From assembly GCA_965240325.2 (NCBI GenBank), contig OZ251227.1:2480001-2544000 (forward strand): a stretch of DNA of 64,000 nucleotides, in the 5' to 3' direction. This stretch comes from Rebecca billardiae RCC1528 (lineage: Eukaryota; Haptophyta). Made by a program: the position numbers and the translations under genes. This document shows positions 48,163 through 56,300 of the stretch, one piece after another; the stretch's first letter is position 1, and each line of letters starts with the position of its first letter. The notes under the pieces were generated by a model. It searched no databases. It had not been told where the DNA came from and saw only the letters and a list, made by a program, of their open reading frames with translations.

Positions 48163-49072
48163 TGTGCACGTTAAAACATAGTTAAACGTACTGTAGCTAG
48201 CTTACTGGTACAGGGATGCCGAACATTGAATCAATGAAAAACAAAATTCAATGAATCATTGATCTCATTGCAGACACTGAATCGCGGCAGGATTCAATGA
48301 TTTCCTGACCAGTAGTAGCATCAGTGACTAGTAATACTGTGTGTGCAGCGCTGCCGCACGTGCGCGGCGTGCGGGGCTGTGACCGCGGGGCCACCGACGG
48401 CGAGTCATGGACTATAGCATTGCGCGCACAACATGCACCCATTCCGCCCCCATTCACGGCATCATCAATAAGCAGATTATTCACTCAGACTCGTCAGAAT
48501 CGGACTGTGTGCTGGGCTAAGTTCCACAGCACCGCGACTGCGCGACCTGGCGGGCGTCGGTGCATCGGCGATTCGGCGTCCAGTGAGCTGAGGACTGGCT
48601 AGTGGCTGAGGACTGCTGTGGATGATGCTCAGACCGTCGCCAAGTACATCAAGCGCCGCACTCGGCCATCGGCGCTCTTCAGGGACCTCCGCCTCGCCAA
48701 GACCGCGAGAATTCTCGGCTCTTGGCAAAGGCCGCCGACAAGGCCACGGCTGCGCGCACGCGACCGCGTGCGCCGAGGTCCGGCACGGAGACCCTGCTGC
48801 ACGGGTGCAGGACCTCGAGCAGGGTGCCTCCAGCGCCGCCGCCGACTCGGAGGAAGTCTGACACGCTGTAGGGTCACATTTGGCGCCTCTAGACTGCATT
48901 TAGGCGCCGTTTGCCAGGAGACTCGAAAAAACGTTGAATTCGGATTCATTGAATTCATTGAATTCAGCAGTGAATTCAATGAATTCAATGAAATAACCTG
49001 CTGTTGAAAGGCGATTGAGATTCATTGATGAATCCAGCATCCCTGTACAGTTTATTTGTTTTAACGTGTGTA
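48163..49072. mobile_element. About 910-bp element with imperfect long inverted ends (MITE-like)
   Basis: The left end has CACGTTAAAACA, TAAAC, TACAGGGATGC and AATCAATGAA in order (48168-48238). The right end read on the minus strand has ACGTTAAAACA, TAAACTGTACAGGGATGC and ATTCATCAATGAA (49071-49021). Inside the right end is a palindromic GAATTCAATGAATTCAATGA array (48947-48991). There is no transposase-like frame. The element ends about 100 bp 5' of the glycosyltransferase start and may contribute to its promoter. Confidence 0.6.
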
Positions 49073-49170
49073 AGGCTCACGGTGGCAGGTTGCCGCGCCA
49101 TCCTTCATCGCACGCACAGTACTAGGTATTGGTATTGGTACCTCTGCGGGGAGAGCATCATCAGGGCGTC

Positions 49171-52100
49171 ATGCGCGCCCTGCTTCTCTCGCTGGCACTG
49201 GCGACGGCCCGTGGTGCCGTGACGGTGGACGACGTCCCTGTTGGGCCGGAGGGGCTTCGGCCGAAGCAGGAGTGCAGCGACCTCCACCTCTGGTTGCGCT
49301 GGCTCGTGCACAATCGGTCGGTCGCGCCCGCCATTGCGTGCGGCTCCGTGCCCACGCCGCAGTGCGTGGCGCTCGCGCGAGACCAGGCGCCGGACTGCGA
49401 GGACGTGGGCGACGCGGCGTTCTTTCGAGCGGCGCTGCACGACGTGCGCACGCGCCATCGCTCGGAGCTGTGGGACGGCATGGCTGCGTTCACCATCTCC
49501 GCCTTCAACAACTGGGCGGTGGTCGAGGCGTTCCTCGAGTCGGTGCTCTCCACGAATCCCGCGCTCGGACACGTCGTCTGGTTCGTCGCGGACCGGGTGG
49601 AGTCGGACCACCCAGAGGTCCACGCCATCCTCCGCGAGTTCGCCGCGCTGGCCGCGCGCCACCACCCGCGTCGCGTCGAGATGATGAGCGTCGCCGACGT
49701 GCAGCGCTCGATGGACTACGACCCGCGCGAGCTGGCGATGCGGTACGAGCTCAAGACGTTCAACACGGCGATCAAGCCGCACGTGTTCATGCGCCTCTTC
49801 CAGATGAACGTGTCCGCCGTGCTCTACTTCGACCCGGACATCCACTTCTTCTCCGACCTCGACGAGATTGCGCTGCTGCTGCGCACGCGCAGCATCGTGC
49901 TCACGCCGCACATTCTGCGCGAGACGCCGTCCGACGGGAAGTGGCCGTCCGACCTGGCGCTGCTGCGCGCGGGCGCGTTCAGCTTTGGCTTCGTCGCCGT
50001 CTCGCGCGCGCACCCCTCAGTAACCGACCATTTCCTGCCATGGTGGGCCGCGCGGCTGCGTTACCAGCGGGACGTCGACCTCACGCACGGGCTATTCTAC
50101 GACCAGAACTGGGCTATGTACATCCCCGCGTTCTACCCGCAGAGCACGTACGCTGTGCTCATCGACCCGCGGTACAACGCGGCGTACTGGAACCTGCACT
50201 ACACCGCGGCGCACATCGAAGTGCGCAACCTGACCGCGCGCGACGTGCGGTACAGCGGCGCGCCGCTCGTTTTCTTCCACTTCTCTGGCATCGCGATGAA
50301 CAGCTTCGACATGCAGGCGGTCTCGCCGCACCAGTCGCGCTTCAAGCTGTCGGACATCGCGCACGTGAAGCCGCTCTTCGATTTCTACGTCGCACTCACT
50401 GGCCCCGAGCGGCAGGCGCGCTTCCGCAGCGTGCCATACGGGTACAGCTACTTGGACAACGGCGTGCCTGTGCCTGTGTACCTGCGGACTTGTATGTTCG
50501 AGGTGCACCCTGAAGGGCGCACTGAGCAGCTGGCGATGTACCACCCCGAGCCGGCGTACGCGCATCATCTGCGAGACGTGCTCTCGATGGATCCATTCGA
50601 CGTGCGCCATCGAGGCTCACTGTGGGACTGGCTGTCGTCGAGCAGCTCTGAGATGCTCATCATCGACAGCCCCAGTGCTGAGGAGCACGTGCCGAATGCA
50701 GCAGTGCTGTTCCTGCGCACGATGGCCGGGGTCGCGCGCGGCGCGTGCGGCTCGCCTGCGGCAGAGACGAGCTGGGCGCTCTCCTTCTTCCCGCTGCTCG
50801 TGTACTTCGACGCTCCACTCCTCCACGACCCACCTGTCATGGACCTGATCGCACGGCGCCCGTGTGCGGCGCTCTCGTCCTCGAAATGGCACTCTGCTAG
50901 AGGCGAGTGCAATAACAAGCAGGAGGGAGGGCCAGCAGACATGCACGCCAGCTTCGGCAAGGGGTGCCCCCCGGCTGTCGCCGACCTGATGCGAGCGGAG
51001 GGGAACCCCCTGGCGCCGTTCATCCCGGAGTTCTGCAATGCCATGTTCTCCCACCAGGGCCAGCGCGCCCACTTGAACTTGGAGCCGGTCAGCCAGCTGT
51101 GGTGGCGGCGCGATGGCGCGAACAGCGCGGCTCCGCTCGGCCGGGCAGACGCTCAGTCTTTATTGCCAGTGCCCCCGCCTGGCTCGCTGCTGTTCGAGAT
51201 TGAGCGGCAGTGCGGCATCGCGACCGAGTCGGCAAACGAGAGCGCCCCCATGCCTCACCGCGTGTGGTGGCGTGCGCTGCACACGCGCGTGCCACCTTGG
51301 GACGCCGACGTGCGCCGGCCACACACCCGGCAGTTTGGGGTGAATGTGATTGGCCACTTTGGCGGCGTGTTCGGCATCGGCAAGGAGGCGGAGTACCTGC
51401 ACGCCGGGCTGCGGCAGCACATGCCCACCCACGCGCTCGCCTTTCCCCGCGCGCACGAGCACGTGTACGCGCCTTACCAGCTCAACCGCTCTGCGCCGTA
51501 TGCGATCAACCTCGTGTGCATCAACCACAACCAAGTGCACATGCTCGCGAACGCATACCCGTGGTCGGAGTGGCGCACACAGTACAATATCGGGTACTGG
51601 GCGTGGGAGACCGAGCTGATTCCCCCGGAGGCGCATAGCGCTGTGCTCGCCTTCGACGAGATCTGGGCGATCTCCGAGTACACCGCGCAGGCCATCCGCG
51701 CGCGGCTGCAGCACGACCCGATCGGCCGGAACATTCCGGTACTCGGCGACCAGCTGATCGGCGTGCCGAACCTGAGGCCGCTGGAGGAGGTCAAGGCGCT
51801 GCGCGCACAGAGCCGCGCGACGCTCGAGCTGCCGCGCGAGCGCTGCGTGTTCCTGCTCATCTTCGACTGCATGTCCATCCCCGCGCGCAAGAACCCGCTG
51901 GGCGCGGTGCGCTCGTTCCAGATGGCGTTTGCGCGCAACGACTCGTCCGTGCAGCTGATTGTGAAGCACCTCAACTGCGACGTGGCCTTTTCGAACGAGC
52001 TGAGTGACGCGATCGGTGGCTGGCCGTCGATCGAGGCGCTGGCGGGCCACTACCCCATAGAGAGGCTGCGCGCGCTCAAGCTGAGCGCGGACTGCCTCGT

Positions 52101-52845
52101 CTCGCTGCACCGCTCAGAGGGTTACGGCCTCAACCTGCTCGAGGCGATCCTCGACGGCACGCCAGTGATCGCGTCCATGTACTCTGGCAACCTCGATTTC
52201 ATGAAGGAGCTGCCGCCGGCGCTGCGTGACGGGCTCGGCGTGCGCTGCCCGAGCGTGCCGATCGGCACGCAGCAGGGCCCGTACACCGCTGACGACGCGT
52301 GGTGTGAGCCCGACCTCACCAACGCTGCGCACAAGCTCGCACGCTTCCGCGACCAGCGTGCGCGCCTCCAACGGCTGTCGGAAGACGCGGCGGTCGAGAT
52401 GCGCCACAAGTTCTCAGCGAGCGCGATGGGCAAGGTGCACACGGAGCGGCTGGGCAGCGTGTACGACCGGCTGCACAGGGGGGATCTCTTCGCTTCCACG
52501 CGCAGCAAGTCTCTGCCCCCACGATCCGACCTCAGCTGCTTGTGGTTGCACTGGCGAGACAAGGAAATCGCTCATGCGCTGAAGCCAGGCACCAACCCGC
52601 TCCGAATTCAGGCTGTCGGCAGGCGCAGGCCATCGGACAGGAAGCTGCGCAACTTGGCGAAGGCGTACACAGAGAAGGCGAAGCACAGCCAGAAAGGCAG
52701 TCGGGCGGACGTCTCAGCATCGTCGTGCGCCTTCTACTCGGCGTCGGCCATCAAGCACGCCATGGTCACAGTGAATGGCACCAGCCCCTGGTGGCCATGG
52801 GTAAACAGCATCTTGGCCCGGCGCGGTGCAGGGCGGAGCGCATAG
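49171..52845 (+). CDS. Two-domain glycosyltransferase (GT-A/GT8-like plus GT-B/GT4-like)
   Basis: The first in-frame ATG is 49171 (the earlier frame starts with TTG), giving 1224 residues and a signal peptide (MRALLLSLALATARG). The N-terminal domain resembles GT8-type GT-A enzymes: FTISAFNNWAVVEAFLESVL, FNTAIKPHVFMRLFQ, and the metal-binding DxD in VLYFDPDIHFFSDLDEI (Asp221/Asp223). The C-terminal domain, from about 730, resembles GT4: VIGHFGGVFGIGKEAEYLH, IGYWAWETELIPPE, IPARKNPLGAVRSFQMAF, and the ExxxxxxxE signature in SLHRSEGYGLNLLEAILDG (Glu983, Glu991) with GTPVIASMYSGNLDFM. It is probably a Golgi/ER enzyme making polysaccharide or glycoprotein glycan. The last codons and the stop lie inside a copy of the dispersed repeat. 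The sequence after residue about 1090 is basic and poorly conserved-looking. Confidence 0.83.
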   Translation: MRALLLSLALATARGAVTVDDVPVGPEGLRPKQECSDLHLWLRWLVHNRSVAPAIACGSVPTPQCVALARDQAPDCEDVGDAAFFRAALHDVRTRHRSELWDGMAAFTISAFNNWAVVEAFLESVLSTNPALGHVVWFVADRVESDHPEVHAILREFAALAARHHPRRVEMMSVADVQRSMDYDPRELAMRYELKTFNTAIKPHVFMRLFQMNVSAVLYFDPDIHFFSDLDEIALLLRTRSIVLTPHILRETPSDGKWPSDLALLRAGAFSFGFVAVSRAHPSVTDHFLPWWAARLRYQRDVDLTHGLFYDQNWAMYIPAFYPQSTYAVLIDPRYNAAYWNLHYTAAHIEVRNLTARDVRYSGAPLVFFHFSGIAMNSFDMQAVSPHQSRFKLSDIAHVKPLFDFYVALTGPERQARFRSVPYGYSYLDNGVPVPVYLRTCMFEVHPEGRTEQLAMYHPEPAYAHHLRDVLSMDPFDVRHRGSLWDWLSSSSSEMLIIDSPSAEEHVPNAAVLFLRTMAGVARGACGSPAAETSWALSFFPLLVYFDAPLLHDPPVMDLIARRPCAALSSSKWHSARGECNNKQEGGPADMHASFGKGCPPAVADLMRAEGNPLAPFIPEFCNAMFSHQGQRAHLNLEPVSQLWWRRDGANSAAPLGRADAQSLLPVPPPGSLLFEIERQCGIATESANESAPMPHRVWWRALHTRVPPWDADVRRPHTRQFGVNVIGHFGGVFGIGKEAEYLHAGLRQHMPTHALAFPRAHEHVYAPYQLNRSAPYAINLVCINHNQVHMLANAYPWSEWRTQYNIGYWAWETELIPPEAHSAVLAFDEIWAISEYTAQAIRARLQHDPIGRNIPVLGDQLIGVPNLRPLEEVKALRAQSRATLELPRERCVFLLIFDCMSIPARKNPLGAVRSFQMAFARNDSSVQLIVKHLNCDVAFSNELSDAIGGWPSIEALAGHYPIERLRALKLSADCLVSLHRSEGYGLNLLEAILDGTPVIASMYSGNLDFMKELPPALRDGLGVRCPSVPIGTQQGPYTADDAWCEPDLTNAAHKLARFRDQRARLQRLSEDAAVEMRHKFSASAMGKVHTERLGSVYDRLHRGDLFASTRSKSLPPRSDLSCLWLHWRDKEIAHALKPGTNPLRIQAVGRRRPSDRKLRNLAKAYTEKAKHSQKGSRADVSASSCAFYSASAIKHAMVTVNGTSPWWPWVNSILARRGAGRSA

Positions 52846-52905
52846 CGTGGAGGCCCTCGCCGGGGGCCCTCACGGCTCACTCTACGTTGTCAAAAAGATC
52901 ATCAT
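52814..52905 (+). repeat. Dispersed repeat family, copy D (partial, overlaps a stop codon)
   Basis: GGCCCGGCGCGGTGCAGGGC then GGAGCGCATAGCGTGGAG match the family head with a GC insertion and a two-base change, followed by a family-type hairpin (GGCCCTC-GCCG-GGGGCC) and TTGTCAAAAAGATCATC. The TAG in GCATAG (52843-52845) is the stop codon of the glycosyltransferase gene. The tail block of the family is missing. Confidence 0.65.
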
Positions 52906-53106
52906 CATCATCATCATCATCATATATATATATATGTCTAGCCGTCCTCGCGAACGCCGACGCCAACTGCTGGCCGAAGGTGGGCACGCCGCCAGGCATG
53001 TCGATGCCGAGACGGCTGCCTGTGTTCCTACTCAGTGGGATTTACGTGTCCTCATGCAATAAAGGCGAGCGGCAGCAGATGCGGATATATATATATATAC
53101 ACACAC

Positions 53107-53167
53107 ACTTATACATACATACATACATACATACATACATACATACATACATACATACATACATACA

Positions 53168-53203
<36 letters not shown>

Positions 53204-53222
53204 TATATATGTATATATATAT
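53107..53222. repeat. (ACAT)n / (AT)n microsatellite
   Basis: About twenty-one ACAT units from 53113 followed by alternating AT to 53222, preceded by (AT)n(AC)n at 53085-53107. Length in the assembly may be approximate. Confidence 0.95.
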
Positions 53223-53239
53223 CAGCAGTAGTGCAGGCT

Positions 53240-53476
53240 TCTCAAAATTATTCGAATATACTGCGTAGTACTCGGTCTCCACCAGCCCTGAGAAATCGCC
53301 CGCCCGCCGCGTCCCTTTTTTCATATTGCGATCGTCAAAGCAGACGATAATCATCTTTTATTATTATTATATTTGAAACATATTTTAATTATTATTATTA
53401 TATTTGAAATAAACGTGGCGGTTAGTGCCCGCACTGCGGGCTCCACGCTGCGCGCTCCGCCCTGCACCGCGGGCCA
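53240..53476 (-). repeat. Dispersed repeat family, copy C (longest)
   Basis: Read on the minus strand: TGGCCCGCGGTGCAGGGCGG, AGCGCGCAGCGTGGAG, the hairpin GCCCGCAGTGCGGGC then ACTA, an AT-rich middle with two TTTCAAATATAATAATAATA units, GAAAAAAGGGACG, and the tail GATTTCTCAGGGCTGGTGGA + GACCGAGTAC. Head and hairpin match copies A and B; the middle is expanded by the duplicated AT unit. Confidence 0.75.
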
Positions 53477-53683
53477 GTATGCATAGTAGTACTGTAGTAG
53501 CTTAGGTCAGTCGTATAGTTACCGTCACGCGCGGCCGGCGCGGCGGCGCGCGCGAGCCTGCGGCTGCCGCGAGCGGGGCGGCGAGCCCCGACATTCCGAG
53601 CCGCGGCGGAGGTCGTCGCCGCCTGCGAAGCCCTGCGTCCGAAGACTCGCGGACCGCAATTCCGACGATTCGGAATCTCACAC

Positions 53684-56134
53684 TCACAACGCATCGACAA
53701 AGCAGAGCTGCTGGTCGGCGTCATTACTCCAGCCCGCCAGATCGTCGTGGTGGAGGACGTCCGATGACTCGTGGAAGTCGTCTGATAGCGATGAATACGA
53801 ATAATCGACGAACGTGACGTCGCCGCCGCGTGCGCGCGACGAGGTCGACGTCGAGGCGGAAGCCGCCGAGTGCTGCGAGTGCGACAGCTCGTCGTCCGAC
53901 GCGATCCCGTCGTCCGTCCGGCGGCGCAGTCCGGACGCGGCGGCGCGCGAGCCGACGCGCGCGCCTTCGCTGAAGGAGCGCTCGATGCCGTCGCTGAGCT
54001 CGAGCTCGCCCAGCAGCGCGCGCGGCTGGTTGGACCTCGACGCGCGAGGGCGCGCGCCTGCCAGCGCGCCCGCGGTCGCTCGGCTCGAGGGCGAGAGCGA
54101 GCGAGACAGGCCGCTGCTGCCGCCACTGCCCAGGCCGCGGCGCGTCGCGCCGTCGGCGGCGCCGCGCTTCTGCCGAGCGCCGGCGGGCGAGGCACTCGAC
54201 GGGAGCGCGCCCCCGGCGGTGCGCTTGCGCATCACCTGCTGCAGCGTGGGCGAGCGCATGAGCGCGCCGCTCGGGCTGGTGAGCACCTGCGTGCCGTCCA
54301 CCACCTTCCGCGCGTTCTTCGTGAAGAACGCCTTAATGGCCTGCAGCCGCTGCACCTCCGCACTCACATGGTACTGGTCCAGCAGGTAGCGCGCAGGCTT
54401 GATGAGCCGCGCGCGGATCAGCGCGGCGCGCGCGTGCCGCAGGGGGAGCACGATCGCCGTGCCGACGAGCTTGCCGGTCGCGGCGGCCGTCTCCATCGCC
54501 GGCCGCGCGGCCGCGAGCAGCGTCGACGCGCTGCCGCGCCAGCCGTCGAACAGCTGAGTGAGCAGCACACCGAGCGCGCGCGCGGTCGCGGCCGCCGAGC
54601 GTGCGGCGACCGCGACGGCCGCCAGCACGCGCGCGGCGGGCGCGGCGAGCGCGCTGATCGCGTCCATCGCGCCCGCCGTCGCGATCACCGCCGCGGTGAT
54701 TGCCTGCTCGACCACGACCGAGAGCGGCCCGAGGAGCACCTCCAGCGGCCGCAGGTACTGCAGCCAGAGCAGCGTGAACGACTGAAGGCCCCTGTTGAGA
54801 AACGAGAGCACCGCCTCGAGGTAGCGGTACAGCAGCCGCACGAACGGCGACAGCAGCTCGTGCAGCAGCGGCAGGTTGCGGTAGAGCTGCCAGCACGCCC
54901 ACACGATCGAGATCGCCGACCAGAGCGTCACGGAGAGCTCGATCGCGCGGCGCAGCGTGGGCGAGTACACTTGCGGCGGGATCAGCTTCACCCAGCGAGG
55001 GAGCGTGGTCAGGTGGAGGGGCGGCGCGCGGCCGAGGGCGCCGCTGCCGGCGGCGCCGCTCCCCACGCTCGAGGCGAAGGAGGCGGATGAGCGCCCGCCG
55101 CGCACGAGCCGGGCGGGCGGCGCGCGCCACGAGCCGCCCCCGCGCACCTCGTCGCCGCCCGACCCGCCCGCGCTCGGCTCGAGCAGAGGGGAGGCGGGCT
55201 CGCTCGGCAGGCTCAGCTCACGATCCTCGTCAAGTGGCGGCGGGCGGCCGCGGAAGGCGGGGGCGAAGCGGAGGCGCGGCGAGGGCTCGGGCGAGCTCGG
55301 CGAGCTCGGCTCGTAGGCCCCGCCCGCCGAGCACCGCCACGCCGCGCCCGGGGCGCGCCACGAGCCGTCGGGCGTCGAGGGCGTCCCGGCGGCCTCCGTG
55401 CTGCGCGAGACCGGGCTGCCGGCCGACGCGGAGGCGCTGCCGTCGCACGCGCCGTGCTCGCTGCCAGCGGCGGCGTGGGCCGGCTCCACGCAGTCGAGCA
55501 CGGGCGCGATGGCGCGCGTCGAGTGCCGCTCGGGCTCGGGCGGCTCGGCGCCGTGCTCGCGCTCGACGAAGCTCGCGCGCGCCCAAGCGAGCGCGGCGGC
55601 CGCGGCGGGCGGCGGCGTCGTGGGTGTCGGCGGCTGCGCGATGGACACGCGCCGGCTGGGTGGCTGCGAGGCGAAGGCGGGCTCCCCACGGAAGAGCGCT
55701 CGCACGAGTGGCGTCGTCGACTCCAGGTCGAACGTGCCGACGAGCAGCCTGAGCGTGCCCGCGGGCCTGAGCCCGAACACGCGCCGCTCCTGCTTGTGGT
55801 TCATGTCGCCGTACGCGTCGCGCGCATGCGTGTTCACCGGCGCGGCGGTGAGCAGCTCGACGGTGAGCGTGAGCAGCGGGCCGTGCGGCACGACGGGCAC
55901 GATGCTCAGATCGCTCGACGCCACCCGGCCGAACGAGGCCGACACATGTATGTCCCTGCGCGCGTAGTTGGGCGCGGTCTGCACCACCTGCCAGCGCAGC
56001 ACGCCCTCATCCAGGTCGATGTACGCGGTGAGCGAGGTCTTGGCGGAGGTGTGGAAGTGGGGCCGCACCAGCCCCATCTTCAGGCTGACTGGCGCCAGCT
56101 CCACCCGCCCGGCGCCCTCCCGGTCCGCTAGCAT
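53684..56134 (-). CDS. Membrane-associated protein of unknown function, 816 residues
   Basis: ATG at 56134 (the frame is open 5' through the uL3m gene, but those codons are shadow). Residues about 1-150 form a beta-rich domain (LVRPHFHTSAKTSLTAYID, LRWQVVQTAPNYARRDIHVS, GPLLTLTVELLTAAPVNTHA, LRLLVGTFDLESTTPLVRAL) that could be C2- or arrestin-like. Residues 150-360 are Pro/Ser/Glu-rich and disordered. Residues about 375-570 are strongly hydrophobic or amphipathic (AIELSVTLWSAISIVWACWQ; LLYRYLEAVLSFLNRGLQSF; AITAAVIATAGAMDAISALA), suggesting membrane helices or hairpins. The C-terminus is Ser/Arg-rich and ends in an acidic DYSYSSLSDDFHESSD stretch. No family was recognised. Head-to-head with uL3m, 166 bp apart. 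Confidence 0.65.
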   Translation of the reverse strand: MLADREGAGRVELAPVSLKMGLVRPHFHTSAKTSLTAYIDLDEGVLRWQVVQTAPNYARRDIHVSASFGRVASSDLSIVPVVPHGPLLTLTVELLTAAPVNTHARDAYGDMNHKQERRVFGLRPAGTLRLLVGTFDLESTTPLVRALFRGEPAFASQPPSRRVSIAQPPTPTTPPPAAAAALAWARASFVEREHGAEPPEPERHSTRAIAPVLDCVEPAHAAAGSEHGACDGSASASAGSPVSRSTEAAGTPSTPDGSWRAPGAAWRCSAGGAYEPSSPSSPEPSPRLRFAPAFRGRPPPLDEDRELSLPSEPASPLLEPSAGGSGGDEVRGGGSWRAPPARLVRGGRSSASFASSVGSGAAGSGALGRAPPLHLTTLPRWVKLIPPQVYSPTLRRAIELSVTLWSAISIVWACWQLYRNLPLLHELLSPFVRLLYRYLEAVLSFLNRGLQSFTLLWLQYLRPLEVLLGPLSVVVEQAITAAVIATAGAMDAISALAAPAARVLAAVAVAARSAAATARALGVLLTQLFDGWRGSASTLLAAARPAMETAAATGKLVGTAIVLPLRHARAALIRARLIKPARYLLDQYHVSAEVQRLQAIKAFFTKNARKVVDGTQVLTSPSGALMRSPTLQQVMRKRTAGGALPSSASPAGARQKRGAADGATRRGLGSGGSSGLSRSLSPSSRATAGALAGARPRASRSNQPRALLGELELSDGIERSFSEGARVGSRAAASGLRRRTDDGIASDDELSHSQHSAASASTSTSSRARGGDVTFVDYSYSSLSDDFHESSDVLHHDDLAGWSNDADQQLCFVDAL

Positions 56135-56300
56135 CGCCGCAGCCGGCCGGCGAGGGATGCTGCTCTCGTCGAGCTGGCGTGGGCTGCTGCCGTGTGTGCG
56201 GCTTGTGCGCTGGCCAACCGCTCGCTGCCGATTTTTCGCTGCTGTCGTGATTTTCGCGCCGCGGCGAGAAAATGTCGTAACTCGCCGGGGCTTGCCCACG
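56135..56300. promoter_or_regulatory. 166-bp divergent promoter with E2F-like palindrome
   Basis: Between start codons at 56134 (minus) and 56301 (plus). It holds ATTTTCGCGCCGCGGCGAGA + AAAT (56250-56273), nearly an inverted repeat, containing TTTCGCGC, a match to the E2F consensus TTTSSCGC; CGATTTTTCGCTG lies 20 bp before. Confidence 0.4.

Larger units (their letters stand above)
43664..49170. other. 5.5-kb gene-poor, AT-richer block
   Basis: No gene with the window's usual codon bias is visible. The block holds two elements bounded by inverted repeats (44683-45383 and 48163-49072), a CT microsatellite (47645-47661) and several short open frames with protein-like stretches but different codon use, mainly on the minus strand (44100-44384, 46236-46691, 46688-46945, 46987-47277). 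These may be relics of a decayed gene or mobile element, or exons of an intron-rich gene. No peptide was recognised. Confidence 0.5.
52846..53683. other. Convergent intergenic region rich in simple repeats
   Basis: No gene is visible. It contains (ATC)n and (AT)n at 52896-52936, the long (ACAT)n tract, the dispersed repeat copy C, and AT-rich TTATTATTAT runs inside that copy. Confidence 0.55.
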
